From: an uncultured Actinomycetes bacterium
GTDB taxonomy: Bacteria; Actinomycetota; Actinomycetes; Mycobacteriales; Mycobacteriaceae
Length of the DNA stretch: 53,834 bases
Assembly (NCBI GenBank): GCA_903877095.1
Contig: CAIRCP010000235.1
Coordinates: 1-53,834, forward strand
Reading direction: 5' to 3'
The notes under the pieces are model-generated. The model was not told the DNA's origin and ran no database searches. It saw nothing but the letters and a program-made list of their open reading frames with translations. Positions 8,775 through 20,389 of this stretch are shown here, piece after piece. The translations under genes were made by a program, and so were the position numbers. Numbering within the stretch: position 1 is the first letter of the stretch; each line of letters starts with the position of its first letter.

Positions 8775-9494
8775 TCACTGGTAACTGTAGAAGCCGGCCT
8801 CGGCGATCCGGCGGCGCTCCTCGGCGGAGACGTCGACATCGGCCGGGGCCAGCAGGAACACCTTGGTCGCGACCTTGTCGAAGGATCCGCGCAGGGCGAA
8901 AGCCAAGCCGGCAGCGAAGTCGACCAGGCGCTTGGCATCGGCGTTGTCCATCGAGACCAGGTCCATGATCACCGGCTGGCCGTCGCGGAAGCGCTCACCG
9001 ATGGTGCGGGCCTCGTTGTAGTCCTTCGGGCGCAGCGTGGTGATCTTCGACAGCGGGCTGCCCTCCTCGAAGAGCATGGCCATCCGGCGCGGATCCATCG
9101 CCAGCGCGCCGCGGGTCGACCCGCGCATAGCCCCCAACCGCGGCCGCTGCGCCACATCGTGCGGCCGCTCGAACTCGCGGGGACGGAACCGGGGCTCCTC
9201 GGCATAACCAGCCCGGAATCCGCCGGTCGGGGCGTAGTCGGGCTCGTCGTAGTGGTCGCGATCGTCGTAACGCGCCGGGCCCCGACCCTCGCCACGGACC
9301 TCGGCCCGGACGTCGTCGTAACGTCCGGCGGGACGCACTTCTTCGTAGGCGTCCTCGACGAACCGCTCGGTGCGCCGGGAGAACCCGCGACCGCGTCCAC
9401 CGGTGTCGCGGTCGTCGTCCTCGTAGTACTCGTCCTCGTAGTCATCCATCGGCGCCATGCCGAAGTAGGCCTTTACCTTGTGCAGAGTGCTCAT
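8775..9494 (-). CDS. sepF: Cell division protein SepF
   Basis: SepF links FtsZ filaments to the membrane at the septum. The 239-residue protein has an N-terminal amphipathic membrane-targeting helix ([13 protein letters not shown]), a long acidic, Arg/Tyr-rich disordered linker (about 15-135) and a C-terminal SepF domain with [17 protein letters not shown] and the [22 protein letters not shown] core. It matches Rv2147c in position and layout. SepF is essential in mycobacteria, which lack FtsA and ZipA. It lies 77 bp downstream of yggS. Confidence 0.96.
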   Translation of the reverse strand: MSTLHKVKAYFGMAPMDDYEDEYYEDDDRDTGGRGRGFSRRTERFVEDAYEEVRPAGRYDDVRAEVRGEGRGPARYDDRDHYDEPDYAPTGGFRAGYAEEPRFRPREFERPHDVAQRPRLGAMRGSTRGALAMDPRRMAMLFEEGSPLSKITTLRPKDYNEARTIGERFRDGQPVIMDLVSMDNADAKRLVDFAAGLAFALRGSFDKVATKVFLLAPADVDVSAEERRRIAEAGFYSYQ

Positions 9495-9571
9495 CCGCGG
9501 ACCCTTCTGGAGCTGAACTTCGGGAGTGTGAAGCTTGGTGACTGTGATGATGTTGTGACTGGAGTGACTGG

Positions 9572-10339
9572 TTAGGGAGACGTTAAAGGACGTTCACCCA
9601 TTAGCGCCGTACCGACACGCACACACGTCGAGCCGTGTCGCACTGCGGCTTCCAGATCACCCGACATCCCGGCGGACAGCTCGGTGGCGGTGGGGTGAGC
9701 GATTCGGATGCGGCGGTGCTCGGCGGCCAGCGCCGCGAACGCCGTGTCGGGGTCGGCGCCCAGCGGCGGGACCGCCATCAATCCGACGAGTTCGAGCGCG
9801 TCGGCCCGGGCGACCTGGCCGCACAGTTCGGCCACGGCGGCCGGATCACCGATGTCCACACCACTCCGCTCGGTGTCGCCGTCCAGACTGATCTGCACGA
9901 ACACCCGCAGTGGCCGCGTCCGCGCGTCCTGCTCCAAGGCCTCGCCGACAGCCTTGTCGAGGGCCGCGACCACCTTCGCCGTCGACACCGAATGCACCGT
10001 GTCCGCCCATCGCGCAATGTGTTTGGCCTTGTTGCGCTGGATCTGGCCGACCATGTGCCAGCGCGCTCCGTCGCCGGCACCGGCGCCATCGCCATCGCCG
10101 GCGCGCGTCAGCCGGTTGAACTCGGCGATCTTCGCCGCGGCCTCCTGGTCGCGGGATTCGCCGAACGAGCGACATCCCAGCCGCCAGAGGATCTCCACAT
10201 CGGTGGCGGGGAAGAACTTGGTGACCGGCAGCAGCGTGATGCCCTCCACCGGGCGCCCAGCGGCCTCGGCCGCCCGCGCCAGCCGCGATCGCACCGAGGC
10301 GAGCCCGGAGGTGAGTTGCGCAATCCGGTCGCCTGTCAT
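9572..10339 (-). CDS. yggS: PLP homeostasis protein YggS/PROSC family
   Basis: This 255-residue protein has the alanine-racemase-like N-terminal barrel fold. The PLP lysine lies in [14 protein letters not shown] (about residue 41). Downstream motifs include [34 protein letters not shown] and [24 protein letters not shown], all typical of the family. These proteins bind and supply pyridoxal phosphate and affect amino-acid pools. A short low-complexity insert ([12 protein letters not shown]) interrupts the usual order near residue 77. It lies 4 bp downstream of pgeF and is Rv2148c by synteny. Confidence 0.94.
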   Translation of the reverse strand: MTGDRIAQLTSGLASVRSRLARAAEAAGRPVEGITLLPVTKFFPATDVEILWRLGCRSFGESRDQEAAAKIAEFNRLTRAGDGDGAGAGDGARWHMVGQIQRNKAKHIARWADTVHSVSTAKVVAALDKAVGEALEQDARTRPLRVFVQISLDGDTERSGVDIGDPAAVAELCGQVARADALELVGLMAVPPLGADPDTAFAALAAEHRRIRIAHPTATELSAGMSGDLEAAVRHGSTCVRVGTALMGERPLTSP

Positions 10340-10343
10340 GGTG

Positions 10344-11063
10344 TCATTCCATCCAGATCAGCGACGCGAGCCGGCCCGTCGGCGCGCCGCGGCGGTGGCT
10401 GAACAGCGCCGGGTCGGCGACGGTGCAGCGCGGGTCCATGTCGATGTCGGTGATACCGGCGGACGCCAGCTGGCGGGCGAGGCCGGCCCGCAGATCCAGC
10501 CCGGGCGTGCCCGCCGAGGTCGTGGTCCGGCTGCCCGGCAGCCGGGTCTCGACGGCGGCGGCCATGGCCTCGGGAACCTCGTAGTTGGCTCCGCTGACCG
10601 CCGGGCCGAGCAGCACCGCGATGTCCGGTGCGTGCGCACCGGCCGCCAGCATGGCCTCGACCGTGCGCAGGACGACCCCGTCGGCGGCGCCGACCCGGCC
10701 GGCGTGCACCGCCCCGATGACACCGGCCCGGGCATCACCGAGCAACACCGGGACGCAGTCGGCGGTGACAACGGCGAGCGCCAGGCCCGCAGTGCTGGTC
10801 ACCAGGGCGTCGGTGGCGTCGAAGGGGCCGTCGATGTCCGGGGCACGTGGACCGTCCACCACCTCGACGTGGACGCCGTGCACCTGGTTCATCCAGATCA
10901 CGTGATCCGGGGCGAGGCCGATGGCCGCGGCCAGCCGACCGCGGTTGGCGGCCACCGCGGCGGGGTCGTCGCCGACGTGGTCGCCCAGGTTGAACGAGTC
11001 GTACGGCGGTGCCGACGCTCCGCCGGACCGCGTGGTGGTAACGCGGCGGATGCGTACGGTCAC
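10344..11063 (-). CDS. pgeF: Laccase-domain (YfiH/DUF152) protein, peptidoglycan editing factor-like
   Basis: This 239-residue protein shows the three conserved metal-site elements of the multicopper-like YfiH family: WMNQVHG, VTADCVPVLL and AVHAGRVG. E. coli PgeF hydrolyses mis-made UDP-MurNAc-L-Ser, so a quality-control role in precursor synthesis suits its place between ftsZ and yggS. Oxidase and nucleoside-hydrolase activities have also been assigned to the family, so the substrate here remains open. It starts at GTG, 20 bp after ftsZ, and corresponds to Rv2149c. Confidence 0.88.
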   Translation of the reverse strand: MTVRIRRVTTTRSGGASAPPYDSFNLGDHVGDDPAAVAANRGRLAAAIGLAPDHVIWMNQVHGVHVEVVDGPRAPDIDGPFDATDALVTSTAGLALAVVTADCVPVLLGDARAGVIGAVHAGRVGAADGVVLRTVEAMLAAGAHAPDIAVLLGPAVSGANYEVPEAMAAAVETRLPGSRTTTSAGTPGLDLRAGLARQLASAGITDIDMDPRCTVADPALFSHRRGAPTGRLASLIWME

Positions 11064-11083
11064 GCACCGCTCCTCTCGGACAG

Positions 11084-12340
11084 TCAGTGGCGCATGAACG
11101 GCGGCACGTCGACGTCGTCGTCGTCATCGCCGAAGGGCGACGAACCGTTGGTGCGTGCCGAGACCTTCAGCGGTTCGAGCGGCTCGAACATCGGGGAACT
11201 GGCCACGTGGCCCGCGGTGGCCGGGGCGATGATGTGGGTGGTGGAGATCAACGGGTTCGGCGGGGGCAGCACCGGTGCCGCCGGGGCCGCCGGGGTCGTC
11301 TCGAAGGTCTGCGCGACTGCCGCGGTCTCCTCCGGCACCACCGTCGCCGGACCGCTGGTGGCGTTACCTATGATGATCGCCCTGCGGTTGATGCTGTTCG
11401 CGTCGAAGCCCGCCGCGATCACCGTCACCCGGACCTCGTCACCGAGCGAATCGTCGATGACGGTGCCGAAGATGATGTTGGCGTCCAGGTGCGCGGAGTC
11501 CTGAACCAGCGAGGCCGCCTCGTTGATCTCGAACAGGCCCAGGTCGCTGCCGCCGGCGATGGACATCAGCACGCCCTGGGCGCCCTCCATCGAGGCCTCC
11601 AGGAGCGGGGAGTTGATCGCCATCTCGGCGGCCTTGACCGCGCGTCCCTCGCCGCGGGCCGAACCGATGCCCATCAGGGCCGTGCCGGCGCCGCTCATGA
11701 TGCCCTTGACGTCGGCGAAGTCGACGTTGATCAGGCCGGGGGTGGTGATCAGGTCGGTGATGCCCTGGACGCCGTTGAGCAGCACTTCATCGGCGCTGCG
11801 GAAGGCGTCCATCAGCGACAGGCTGGCATCGCCCATCTGCAGCAGCCGGTCGTTGGGGATGACGATGAGGGTGTCGCAGCTCTCGCGCAGCGAGGTGATG
11901 CCGTTGTCGGCCTGGGTGGCCCGTCGCTTGCCCTCGAACGAGAACGGCCGGGTGACCACGCCGACCGTCAGGGCCCCGAGCTTGCGGGCGATGTTGGCCA
12001 CGACCGGTGCGCCGCCGGTGCCGGTGCCGCCGCCTTCGCCGGCGGTGACGAAGACCATGTCCGCCCCGCGGAGCAGTTCCTCGATCTCGTCCTTGGCGTC
12101 CTCGGCAGCCTTGCGCCCCACCTCGGGATCGGCGCCGGCGCCGAGACCGCGGGTGGAATCCCGGCCCACGTCGAGCTTGACGTCGGCGTCGCTCATCAGC
12201 AGCGCCTGGGCGTCGGTGTTGATGGCGATGAACTCGACGCCCTTGAGTCCCTGTTCGATCATGCGGTTGACGGCGTTGACGCCGCCGCCGCCGATGCCGA
12301 CGACCTTGATGACGGCGAGGTAGTTATGCGGCGGGGTCAT
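11084..12340 (-). CDS. ftsZ: Cell division GTPase FtsZ
   Basis: FtsZ polymerises into the Z ring that organises septation. The tubulin signature GGGTGTG is at residues 103-109, and the N-terminus starts with the conserved [19 protein letters not shown]. The protein is 418 residues, longer than the roughly 380 of M. tuberculosis FtsZ; the extra length lies in the disordered C-terminal linker (Pro/Ala/Thr-rich, about 320-400). The C-terminal peptide [10 protein letters not shown], which binds FtsW and SepF, is preserved. A strong GGAGGAG ribosome site lies upstream of the ATG. Confidence 0.98.
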   Translation of the reverse strand: MTPPHNYLAVIKVVGIGGGGVNAVNRMIEQGLKGVEFIAINTDAQALLMSDADVKLDVGRDSTRGLGAGADPEVGRKAAEDAKDEIEELLRGADMVFVTAGEGGGTGTGGAPVVANIARKLGALTVGVVTRPFSFEGKRRATQADNGITSLRESCDTLIVIPNDRLLQMGDASLSLMDAFRSADEVLLNGVQGITDLITTPGLINVDFADVKGIMSGAGTALMGIGSARGEGRAVKAAEMAINSPLLEASMEGAQGVLMSIAGGSDLGLFEINEAASLVQDSAHLDANIIFGTVIDDSLGDEVRVTVIAAGFDANSINRRAIIIGNATSGPATVVPEETAAVAQTFETTPAAPAAPVLPPPNPLISTTHIIAPATAGHVASSPMFEPLEPLKVSARTNGSSPFGDDDDDVDVPPFMRH

Positions 12341-12529
12341 CGGTGGTCTCCTCCGTACTGGGGCGCTGGGTCTTCGGCGACTCGCCTGGTCAAACCCTCA
12401 ACCTCAACCAGAGGCTTAGAGTTATGTCAGGTTGTCGCGCATTCAGAACGGTATGACCGCCCGGGCCCGGATTGGGGAGGTGCGCCCGCGTGTCGCGGGA
12501 AATTTCCCGGCCGCAGAAAGGACTCCGGA
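12341..12529 (-). promoter_or_regulatory. ftsQ-ftsZ spacer, likely ftsZ promoter
   Basis: This 189-bp spacer is the longest between dcw genes in the window, where most neighbours overlap. On the minus strand a TTCTGA followed about 18 bp later by TAACTC could form a sigma-A type promoter about 80 bp before the ftsZ ATG. Separate ftsZ promoters are known in mycobacteria. The box calls are by eye. Confidence 0.4.
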
Positions 12530-13495
12530 TTACTTGACCGTCGGCAGGTCCGGGCTGGAAACGTCGTACACCCGGCCCGGCTGGGTCAGCAATGCCGCGA
12601 GCTTGTCGGCCTTCTCGTCGGTGCGGTCGGTGGTCCCCCACACCACCGTGCGGCCGTCGGCCAGGGTCAGCGTGATGGAGGCGACCGACGGCGCCGCGAT
12701 CCGGCCGACCTGGGCCACCACGTCGGGCGGCAGCGCGGTCATCACCTCCAGGGCGGCCTTGGTCGACGGGTCGGCCGGTCCCGGATTGTCGACGTCGAGG
12801 TACGCCAGGCCCGGCGGTGGCGGCGCGGTGGCGAAGTCCACCCCGTCCCGGTCGAACAAGTGCGGACCGTCGGGAAAGTCCTTGACCGCCAACGGAATCC
12901 GCTCAGCGATGGTGATCCGCAGCGTGGCGGGGTACCCCCGTTGGACCCGCGCGGTGGCGACCCGCCGGATGCCGGCCACCCGATCGGCCACCGCGTCGGT
13001 GTCAATCTGCAGCAACGGGGTGCCCGGCTGAACCTGGGCGGCGCCCAGAACCTCGTCGCGGGTGACCACCTCGGTTCCGCTGACGTCCACCGAACGCGCC
13101 GACATCAGCGGGGTGAAGTACAGCACCAGGCCGAGGGTGACGCTGAGCAGCGTCAGCAGGATCGTCCAGAGGACGCCTCGGAGCCCCCTGACGGTCCGGG
13201 CCGAGGTCTCCGAATCCTCGATCGGCTGGCCTTTGGCGCGACGTTTGGCCTCGCGGCGGGCCTGCTCGATGGCCATGGCCCGATGCTGCACCGCCCGGCG
13301 CTCAGCCCGCTCGCGGCGGGCCCGGCGGCGCGGGCCCTCGATGTCGTCGGCGGGTTCGGCTTCCGTCGGCTCCCCGGGCGACGGTGGTTCGGCCTCGGGT
13401 TGCTCGGCCTCGGCCTGTTCCTGCGACTGCGGATCGCCGGCGTCGGGCACCTGCACGTCGCTGTCGGCGGGAAAGGCCGGACCGGGCGCGGTCAC
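12530..13495 (-). CDS. ftsQ: Cell division protein FtsQ
   Basis: This 321-residue bitopic membrane protein has a long charged cytoplasmic tail (1 to about 105), one transmembrane helix (about 107-130, [19 protein letters not shown]), then a POTRA domain beginning [21 protein letters not shown] and the FtsQ/DivIB domain ([17 protein letters not shown]). It recruits late division proteins. The GTG start overlaps the murC stop by 4 bp. The Glu/Pro-rich N-terminal tail (about 25-55) is low complexity. Confidence 0.94.
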   Translation of the reverse strand: MTAPGPAFPADSDVQVPDAGDPQSQEQAEAEQPEAEPPSPGEPTEAEPADDIEGPRRRARRERAERRAVQHRAMAIEQARREAKRRAKGQPIEDSETSARTVRGLRGVLWTILLTLLSVTLGLVLYFTPLMSARSVDVSGTEVVTRDEVLGAAQVQPGTPLLQIDTDAVADRVAGIRRVATARVQRGYPATLRITIAERIPLAVKDFPDGPHLFDRDGVDFATAPPPPGLAYLDVDNPGPADPSTKAALEVMTALPPDVVAQVGRIAAPSVASITLTLADGRTVVWGTTDRTDEKADKLAALLTQPGRVYDVSSPDLPTVK

Positions 13496-14958
13496 CTCGG
13501 AGGTCCCGCCGTCGCATTCAGCGCCGCGATGATCTCCGGGCCCAGCATGGTGACGTCGCCGGCGCCCATCGTGACCACGACGTCGCCCGGCCGCGCCGCT
13601 GCCGCCACCTGCTGCGCCACCGTCGAGAAGTCGGGCAGGTAGCGGACCGGCGCGGTGACGTGCTCGACGATGGACGCGCCGCTCACACCGGTCAGCGGCT
13701 GCTCCCGTGCGGCGTAGACGTCGAGCACGAAGACCTGGTCCGCGGTGTCCAGCGCGTCGGCGAACTCACGGGCGAAAGCCTTTGTGCGCGAATACAAATG
13801 GGGCTGGAAGACGACGATGCTGCGGCCGGACGCGGAGGTCCGGCCGGCACCCGCGGATCCATGCGCGACCGCACGCAGCGCCGTCAGCGCGGCGCGCACC
13901 TCGGTGGGGTGATGGGCGTAGTCGTCGAAGACCCGCACCCCGTTGGCGGTCCCCACCAGTTCAAAGCGGCGGCGCACCCCCTCGAAACCGGCCAGCGCAT
14001 CCAGCACGGTCTGGACCGGGGCGCCCGCCTCGGCGGCGGCCAGCAGCGCGGCCAGCGCATTGAGGGCCATGTGCCGACCCGGCACGGCCAGCCGCATCGT
14101 CTGAGGGTGCGGCTCACCGGCCAGTTGGACGTGGGCCACCGCGCCGGTGCCGTGCTGCTCCCAGCTGATCAGACAACCGGCCAGACCGGCGCTCGGATCG
14201 CTGCCGTAGCGCAGCACCCGTACGCCGAGGGCGGCACTGCGGTCGGCCAGCGCCGCGGCGCCGGGATCGTCGGCGCAGACCACCAGCGCTCCGCCGGGCG
14301 CGAGATTCTCGACGAACCGGTCGAACACCGCCGTGTAGGCCTCCGGCGTGCCGAAGAAGTCGAGGTGATCGGCTTCGATGTTGGTGACGATCGCGACGTT
14401 GGGCGTGTACTCCAGCAGCGACCCGTCGCTCTCGTCGGCCTCGGCCACGAAGACGTCGCCGCTGCCGTGGTGAGCGTTGGTCCCGGCCTCCCCCAGTTCG
14501 CCGCCCACCGCGAAGGACGGGTCAAAACCGCAGTGCTGCGAGGCGACAATGAGCATCGACGTGGTCGTGGTCTTGCCGTGAGTGCCCGTCACCAGCAGGG
14601 TTCGCATCCCGGCCATCAGCTTGGCCAGCACCGCCGGACGCAGGATGACCGGCAGCGCGCGACGGCGAGCCTCCACCAATTCCGGATTGGTCTTCGGGAT
14701 GGCGGCATGCGTGGTGATGACGGCCGTGGGGCCGCCGGGCAGCAGGTCGAGGTGCGACGGGTCGTGCCCGATGGTGATCTGGGCGCCGCGGGCCCGCAAC
14801 GCGGCCACCGCGCGGGACTCCTTGGCATCCGAACCGGACACCAGCGCGCCGCGGTCGAGCAGGATCCGGGCGATGCCCGACATCCCCGCTCCCCCGATGC
14901 CGACCATGTGCACCCGCTCCAGTTCCGGCGGCAGCGGCCGGCGAATCTCCGCGCTCAT
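13492..14958 (-). CDS. murC: UDP-N-acetylmuramate--L-alanine ligase MurC
   Basis: MurC adds L-Ala to UDP-MurNAc (or the N-glycolyl form in mycobacteria), using ATP, in the cytoplasm. The 488-residue protein has the N-terminal UDP-binding [15 protein letters not shown] motif, the ATP loop [11 protein letters not shown] (about 123-133), the central [11 protein letters not shown] and [11 protein letters not shown] motifs and the C-terminal [12 protein letters not shown] motif. Length and motif order are normal. It overlaps murG by 4 bp and ftsQ by 4 bp. Confidence 0.98.
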   Translation of the reverse strand: MSAEIRRPLPPELERVHMVGIGGAGMSGIARILLDRGALVSGSDAKESRAVAALRARGAQITIGHDPSHLDLLPGGPTAVITTHAAIPKTNPELVEARRRALPVILRPAVLAKLMAGMRTLLVTGTHGKTTTTSMLIVASQHCGFDPSFAVGGELGEAGTNAHHGSGDVFVAEADESDGSLLEYTPNVAIVTNIEADHLDFFGTPEAYTAVFDRFVENLAPGGALVVCADDPGAAALADRSAALGVRVLRYGSDPSAGLAGCLISWEQHGTGAVAHVQLAGEPHPQTMRLAVPGRHMALNALAALLAAAEAGAPVQTVLDALAGFEGVRRRFELVGTANGVRVFDDYAHHPTEVRAALTALRAVAHGSAGAGRTSASGRSIVVFQPHLYSRTKAFAREFADALDTADQVFVLDVYAAREQPLTGVSGASIVEHVTAPVRYLPDFSTVAQQVAAAARPGDVVVTMGAGDVTMLGPEIIAALNATAGPPR

Positions 14959-16091
14959 CGGCGAGCCTCCCGTCCCTCGTGCGCCACCTCGAGAACCACC
15001 TCAGCCACCCGGCGGGCGGCATCGCGATGGCCCACCCGGCCGGCGGCGTCGGTCATGGCGGCCAGTCGCGGGCCATCGGTGGCCAGCCGAACGACCTCGG
15101 TCCGCAGGTAGTCCGGCGTCAGGTCGGCGTCGTCGACGATCATCCCGCCCCCGGCCTGGACCACCGGCAGGGCGTTGAGCCGCTGTTCGCCGTTGCCGAT
15201 CGGCAGCGGCACATAGACCGCCGGCAGCCCGACCGCGGACACCTCGGCCACCGTCATCGCCCCGGACCGGCAGATCGCCAGGTCGGCAGCGGCGTAGGCG
15301 AGGTCCATCCGGGAGAGATACGGGACCGCGACGTAGGGCGGGTCACCGGGCCGGGGATCGGGCAGTTGGAGGGTGTTCTTGGGTCCGTGGGCGTGCAGGA
15401 CCGACACCCCGGCCGCGGCCAGGTCGCCCGCGGCCGCCGAGACTGCGCGATTGATCGACGCCGCACCCTGGGACCCGCCGAACACCAGCAGGACCACCGC
15501 GTCGTCGGAAAACCCGAAATGAGCGCGGGCCTGGGCGCGCAGCGCCGCCCGGTCCAGCCCGGTGATGGAGGCCCGCAGCGGCATCCCGACGACGTCGGCG
15601 TGCGGCAGCCCGGAATCGGGCACCGCGGCCAGAACCCGCCGGGCGATCCTGGCGCCGAGCCGATTGGCAACTCCCGCACGGGCGTTGGCTTCGTGAACCA
15701 CGACCGGGACGCGGTGCCGATCGGGCCGGCGGCCGCGCGCCGCGAGGTAGGCCGGCACGGCGACGTAACCGCCGAAGCCGACGATCACGTCGGCGTCGAC
15801 CCGGTTGAGCACGGCTTTGGTCTGCCGAACCGACGTCCACACCCGCCACGGCAGCCGGAACAGGTCGGCGTTGAGCTTGCGCGGCAACGGCACCGGGGTG
15901 ACCAGTTGCAGGTCATAGCCCCGCTCGGGCACCAGTCGGGTCTCCAGGCCGCGCTCGGTGCCCAGCGCGGTGATGCGGATTCCGGGGTCCAGCGCGGTCA
16001 GCGCGTCCGCGACGGCCAGCGCCGGCTCGACGTGCCCGGCCGTCCCTCCCCCGGCCAGCACCACCGAGACAGCGCCTCCAGAGACGTTCAC
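14955..16091 (-). CDS. murG: UDP-GlcNAc:lipid I N-acetylglucosaminyltransferase MurG
   Basis: MurG is a GT28 enzyme on the inner face of the membrane that converts lipid I to lipid II. The 378-residue protein begins with the glycine-rich loop [17 protein letters not shown] and has the second G-loop [12 protein letters not shown], the family [24 protein letters not shown] segment near the donor site and a GNGEQRLNA motif. The GTG start at 16091 overlaps the ftsW stop by 4 bp, so FtsW and MurG are likely made together. Confidence 0.97.
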   Translation of the reverse strand: MNVSGGAVSVVLAGGGTAGHVEPALAVADALTALDPGIRITALGTERGLETRLVPERGYDLQLVTPVPLPRKLNADLFRLPWRVWTSVRQTKAVLNRVDADVIVGFGGYVAVPAYLAARGRRPDRHRVPVVVHEANARAGVANRLGARIARRVLAAVPDSGLPHADVVGMPLRASITGLDRAALRAQARAHFGFSDDAVVLLVFGGSQGAASINRAVSAAAGDLAAAGVSVLHAHGPKNTLQLPDPRPGDPPYVAVPYLSRMDLAYAAADLAICRSGAMTVAEVSAVGLPAVYVPLPIGNGEQRLNALPVVQAGGGMIVDDADLTPDYLRTEVVRLATDGPRLAAMTDAAGRVGHRDAARRVAEVVLEVAHEGREARR

Positions 16092-17827
16092 CCGTAACGC
16101 AGACCTTCCCCTGTGCGGGAACTCCGTCCCGGCCGGTTCCCTTGCCTCGCGCGGTCCTGCGCCGCAGCGGTCCGCCGCGGCCCGGGGGCGCCTCCATGAT
16201 GCCCTGTTCCGCGCTCAGCGCGCTGAGCCGTCCCCGGTTTGGCGCTCCGTGGTGGCGGGGCGGCGCCCCGGAACGAGTCCTGCGGACCGTCCGGGCGGCG
16301 CGCCGGCCGGGCGGGTTTCCGGGCGGGCATGGCGGGCTTCGCGGGCTTGGCGGGCTTCGCGGGCATGGCGGGCCTGGGCTTGGCGGGCTTGGTGGCCGTT
16401 CCCGCGCGCGAGCGCAGCCGCTCCCGCAACGCGTCGACCCGGCTGGGCAGGTAGGGCTCGGGAAGGGGCAGGCGCAGTAGACGATTCACCCGGTCGTCGC
16501 GCCCGGCCCGCAGAGCGGCGGCCGCGTCGGGTTCGTGGCGCGCCGCGTTGGCCATCAGCCCGATCATGAACAGCGTTGTGGCCGTTGACGTCCCACCGGC
16601 CGAGATCAACGGCAGCTGGATGCCGGTGACCGGCAGCAGGCCGATCACGTACCCGACGTTGATGAACACCTGGCCGATCACCCAGGCGGTGGCCGTCGCG
16701 GTGAGCAATCGCAGGAACGGATCGGCCGAGCGCCGGGCGATCCGCATGCCGGTGTACGCGAAGGCGCCGAACAGGGCGAGCAGCCCGAAGGCGCCGATGA
16801 AGCCCAGTTCCTCACCGATGATGGCGAAGATGAAGTCGTTGTGGGCGTTGGGCAGGTAGTTCCATTTGGCGGTGCCCTGGCCCAGTCCGTCGCCGAACAC
16901 CCCGCCGTTGGCCAGCGCGAATTTGGCCTGGCGGGCCTGGTATCCCGACCCCTGGGCGTCGGCGTTCGGGTTCAGCCAGGCCTGCACCCGGTCCGAGCGG
17001 TAGCCCGCCGAGACGGCGAGCACCGCGGCGGCGCCCAGGGCGGCCAGCAGCGAACTGACGAACACCTTCAGCGGCAGGCCGGCGAACCAGAGCAACGCCA
17101 GCAGGATGATGCCCAGCGAGACTGCGTTACCGAGGTCGGGCTGGATGACGATCAACCCCAGCGCCAGCACGGCCGCCGGGATCAGCGGGACCAGCATCTC
17201 CCGCAGCGAGGCGTGTTCCATCCGGCGGGCGGCCAGCAGATGCGCGCCCCAGATCGCGAGGGCGATCTTGGCCAGCTCGGCGGGCTGCATCGACAAGCCG
17301 CCGAAGACGAACCAGCCGCGCGTGCCGTTGGCTTCGTGTCCGATGCCGGGAATCAGCACCAGCACCAGCATGATGATCGTCGCGCTGAAGGCGACCAGCG
17401 CGGTACGGCGCAGGAATTTCACCTTCAACCGCAGGGCCACCCAGCATCCGGCGAGCCCGACCAGCGTCCACAGGACCTGGCGCCCGAAGATCGTCCACGG
17501 CGAGCCGTCCTCGTCGTAGGAGTGCACGCCGGAGGCCGAGAGCACCATGATCAGGCCCAGCAGGACGAGCAGCGTCGCGATCGAGACGATGAGATGAAAC
17601 GACGTCATCGGCCGGGCCAGCCAGGCGCCGAATTGCCTGGGTGGGCCGAATCTGGTGGCCCTTCCGGCGGGGACGGCCTCGGCGGAGGCCGGATCCGCGC
17701 CGCCGTCCGGAGTGTCGCCGGTGGGGGCGTCGAGTTCCTGGGCTGGGTCCGACTGGGCTGGGTCCGGCGCGCCAGGGCTGGACTCGGCGGGGCGGCCACG
17801 AAGTCGCGACCGCAGACTGACGGCCAT
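16088..17827 (-). CDS. ftsW: SEDS glycosyltransferase FtsW
   Basis: FtsW polymerises lipid II at the septum with FtsI. From the ATG at 17827 the protein is 579 residues: a Pro/Ala-rich cytoplasmic N-terminus (about 1-70), about ten transmembrane helices from [18 protein letters not shown], the SEDS signature [17 protein letters not shown] and the [18 protein letters not shown] helix. The C-terminal 120 residues are a basic tail dominated by KPA/KPAMP repeats (positions 16320-16400 in DNA). The open frame extends upstream into murD, but the ATG lies 5 bp after the murD stop, so I use it. Confidence 0.95.
   Translation of the reverse strand: MAVSLRSRLRGRPAESSPGAPDPAQSDPAQELDAPTGDTPDGGADPASAEAVPAGRATRFGPPRQFGAWLARPMTSFHLIVSIATLLVLLGLIMVLSASGVHSYDEDGSPWTIFGRQVLWTLVGLAGCWVALRLKVKFLRRTALVAFSATIIMLVLVLIPGIGHEANGTRGWFVFGGLSMQPAELAKIALAIWGAHLLAARRMEHASLREMLVPLIPAAVLALGLIVIQPDLGNAVSLGIILLALLWFAGLPLKVFVSSLLAALGAAAVLAVSAGYRSDRVQAWLNPNADAQGSGYQARQAKFALANGGVFGDGLGQGTAKWNYLPNAHNDFIFAIIGEELGFIGAFGLLALFGAFAYTGMRIARRSADPFLRLLTATATAWVIGQVFINVGYVIGLLPVTGIQLPLISAGGTSTATTLFMIGLMANAARHEPDAAAALRAGRDDRVNRLLRLPLPEPYLPSRVDALRERLRSRAGTATKPAKPRPAMPAKPAKPAKPAMPARKPARPARRPDGPQDSFRGAAPPPRSAKPGTAQRAERGTGHHGGAPGPRRTAAAQDRARQGNRPGRSSRTGEGLRYG
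16320..16400. repeat. 9-bp-period repeat encoding the FtsW KPA tail
   Basis: Successive units like ggcatggcg, ggcttcgcg and ggcttggcg run at 9-bp spacing, with one disturbed unit near 16374. They encode [13 protein letters not shown] tripeptides on the minus strand. The period keeps the frame, so unit number can change without breaking ftsW. Confidence 0.75.
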
Positions 17828-17832
17828 CGCCG

Positions 17833-19308
17833 TTATGCCTTGCCGGCGGCCCGGTCGCGCACCGCGGCGGCGAACGCCTCGCCGCGGTCGGCGTATCCGC
17901 TGAACTGGTCGAAGGACGCACCGGCCGGCGCCAGCAGAACCGTGTCGCCCGGGTGGGCCAGCTTGGCGGCCGCTTCGACGACCGCGGCCATCACCCGCCA
18001 CCCACTGCCGGGGCCGAAGGTGTCGATGAGCTGAGTCTCATTAGTAACATCTGACTCATTGGTCTCATTCACCACAGAATCGTCCCCCGTCACAACCTGG
18101 ATGACGGGGACATCGGGTGCGTGTCGCGATAACGCCTCGGCAACGGCGGCGCGGTCCCGGCCGATCAGCACCGCCCCCGCCAGCCGCCCGGCGACGCGGG
18201 CGACGGTGGCGTCCACCGCGGCTCCCTTGAGCATGCCGCCGGCCACCCACACCACCCGGGGATAGGCCAGGATCGACGCCTCCGCCGCGTGCGGGTTGGT
18301 GGCCTTGGAGTCGTCGATGTAGTGCACACCGTCGATCACGCCGACTTTTTCGGCGCGGTGGCGGCCCACCCGGAACCCGGCCAGCGCGGCGGCGATCGCC
18401 TCGGCCGACACCCCGACGGCCCGCGCCAGCGCCGCGGCGCCCAGCGCGTCGAGCACCCCGACCGGACCGGCCACCGGGATCGAGTCGACCCGGGGCAACG
18501 CAAGGTCGTCGGCGAACGCCCGGTCGACCAGATGGGCGTCACGCACCCCGAGTTCACCGGGGCCCGGCTCACCGAGGCGGAAGCCGACCTTGACCGCGGC
18601 CGCGGCGGCCGGCAGCAGCGCGGCGGCCGGGGCATCGTCGAGCCCGACCACCGCCACCCGGCCGTCCAGCGCACGCGCCTTGGCCGCCGCGTACGCCTCG
18701 AACCCGCCGTGCCAGTCGAGGTGGTCCTCGGCGATGTTGAGCACCGCACCGGCCTCGGGCCGCAGTGACGGCGCCCAGAACAGCTGGAAACTGGACACCT
18801 CCACGGCCAGCACGTCGGCGGGCCGGGACAGCACGTCGAGCACGGGCTCGCCGATGTTGCCGCACAGGATCGCCCGGCGGCCGTCGGCGATCAGCATGTC
18901 GTAGAGCATCGACGTGGTCGTCGTCTTGCCGTTGGTGCCGGTCACCACCAGCCACCGCCGGGGCGGTCCGTAGCGGCCGGCGGCGTCCAGCCGCCAGGCC
19001 AGTTCGACGTCACCCCAGATCGGCAGGCCGGCCGACGCGGCGGCGGCCAGCACCGGGGCGGTCGGCGGGAAACCGGGGCTGGTGACCACGAGGGCGAACT
19101 CGCCGATCCGGGCGATGGCGTCGTCCGGGGTCAGGGCCCGAACCCCGTCCATCCGCTGGGCGGCCGCGAGGTCGTCGTCGCACACCGAGAGGTCGACGTC
19201 CAACGGGGCCAACGCTGCGACGATGGCCCGACCGGTCACCCGGGCGCCGGCCACCAGGATGCGAGCACCCGGGCTGAGCAGAGACAGTCCCGGCGAAAGG
19301 TCCGTCAC
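17833..19308 (-). CDS. murD: UDP-N-acetylmuramoyl-L-alanine--D-glutamate ligase MurD
   Basis: MurD adds D-Glu to UDP-MurNAc-L-Ala. The 491-residue protein has the ATP loop [14 protein letters not shown] (about 121-134), the [20 protein letters not shown] motif and the C-terminal [16 protein letters not shown] segment, all as expected. Near residues 408-428 there is an unusual Asn/Thr/Glu-rich insert ([17 protein letters not shown]) encoded by low-GC DNA within the C-terminal domain. It starts at GTG directly after the mraY stop; the overlapping ATG there hits a stop at once and cannot be used. Confidence 0.97.
   Translation of the reverse strand: MTDLSPGLSLLSPGARILVAGARVTGRAIVAALAPLDVDLSVCDDDLAAAQRMDGVRALTPDDAIARIGEFALVVTSPGFPPTAPVLAAAASAGLPIWGDVELAWRLDAAGRYGPPRRWLVVTGTNGKTTTTSMLYDMLIADGRRAILCGNIGEPVLDVLSRPADVLAVEVSSFQLFWAPSLRPEAGAVLNIAEDHLDWHGGFEAYAAAKARALDGRVAVVGLDDAPAAALLPAAAAAVKVGFRLGEPGPGELGVRDAHLVDRAFADDLALPRVDSIPVAGPVGVLDALGAAALARAVGVSAEAIAAALAGFRVGRHRAEKVGVIDGVHYIDDSKATNPHAAEASILAYPRVVWVAGGMLKGAAVDATVARVAGRLAGAVLIGRDRAAVAEALSRHAPDVPVIQVVTGDDSVVNETNESDVTNETQLIDTFGPGSGWRVMAAVVEAAAKLAHPGDTVLLAPAGASFDQFSGYADRGEAFAAAVRDRAAGKA
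18030..18080. repeat. Low-GC repeat insert inside murD
   Basis: Within an otherwise GC-rich gene this stretch is AT-rich and contains ctcatt three times (18037, 18055, 18064). It encodes the NETNE...TNET residues of MurD. The compositional break suggests a recent insertion or local repeat growth. It remains in frame. Confidence 0.6.
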
Positions 19309-19309
19309 A

Positions 19310-20389
19310 TCAGTCCCCGATGGCGTGCAGCCACTCGCCGTAGAACAGCGCCACCCCGAGCCCGCAGGCGATCGCGGTGAGTAGCCAGAACCGGATGATC
19401 ACGGTGGTCTCGGCCCAGCCGGCGAGTTCGAAGTGGTGGTGGAACGGCGCCATCCGGAACACCCGCCGCCCGGTGGAACGGAACGCGATGATCTGGATGA
19501 CCACCGAGGTCACCTCGGCGACGAACAATGCGCCGAGAACGACCGCGAGCACCTCGGTGCGGCTGGTGACCGACAGCCCGGCGATGATCCCGCCCAGGGC
19601 CAGCGACCCGGTGTCGCCCATGAAGATCTTCGCCGGTGCGGCATTCCACCACAGGAAGCCGGTGCAGGCGCCTGCCGTGGCGGCCGCGATCAAGGCCAGA
19701 TCCAGCGGATCGCGGACGTTGTAGCACCCCAGCCCCGGCGCGGTGGCGCAGGCGTTGCGGTACTGCCAGAACGTGATCAGCACGTAGGCGGCGCTGACCA
19801 TCGCCATGCATCCGGCCGCCAGTCCGTCGAGGCCGTCGGTGAAGTTGACCGCATTCGACCAGGCGCTCACCAGGACGACGACGAACAGTACGAACAGCAG
19901 CGGAGGCAACGCGACGGTGGAGATCTCCCGCACGTAGGACAGTTGGTCCGAACCTGGGGTGAGCCCGTCGGGATTGGCGAAGCGCAGCACCAGGAGGCCG
20001 AACAGCAAGGCCGCGGTGATCTGGCCGACGGTCTTGGCGGTCTTGTTCAGGCCGAGGTTGCGGGCGCGCCTGATCTTGATGAAGTCGTCGAGGAACCCGA
20101 CCCCGCCCAGGGCGGTGGCCAGCCCGAGCACCAGCAGACCCGAGGCGGACGGACCTATTCCGTCGAGCACCAGACCGACCACGTGGGCGCCGAAGTAGCC
20201 CGCCCAGATTCCGGCGAGGATCGCGACACCACCCATCGACGGCGTGCCGCGCTTGGTCTGGTGGCTGGGCGGACCGTCCTCCCGGATCTCCTGGCCGAAG
20301 CCCTGCCGGGTGAACACCCGGATCAGCGTCGGGGTCAGCAGAATCGACACCATCAGCGAGATGCCGATGGCGATCAGCACCTGCCTCAT
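19310..20389 (-). CDS. mraY: Phospho-MurNAc-pentapeptide transferase MraY (MurX)
   Basis: MraY transfers phospho-MurNAc-pentapeptide to decaprenyl phosphate to make lipid I. The 359-residue integral membrane protein has about ten helices and the family motifs [22 protein letters not shown] (the paired Asp of the active site), [27 protein letters not shown] and the HHHFELAGW loop. The start overlaps the murF stop by 4 bp (ATGA). Length equals the M. tuberculosis protein (359). Confidence 0.98.
   Translation of the reverse strand: MRQVLIAIGISLMVSILLTPTLIRVFTRQGFGQEIREDGPPSHQTKRGTPSMGGVAILAGIWAGYFGAHVVGLVLDGIGPSASGLLVLGLATALGGVGFLDDFIKIRRARNLGLNKTAKTVGQITAALLFGLLVLRFANPDGLTPGSDQLSYVREISTVALPPLLFVLFVVVLVSAWSNAVNFTDGLDGLAAGCMAMVSAAYVLITFWQYRNACATAPGLGCYNVRDPLDLALIAAATAGACTGFLWWNAAPAKIFMGDTGSLALGGIIAGLSVTSRTEVLAVVLGALFVAEVTSVVIQIIAFRSTGRRVFRMAPFHHHFELAGWAETTVIIRFWLLTAIACGLGVALFYGEWLHAIGD

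Noticed and set aside
11087..13642. 851-residue plus-strand open frame
   Set aside because: Antisense across ftsZ and ftsQ, including the promoter gap; no recognisable domain.
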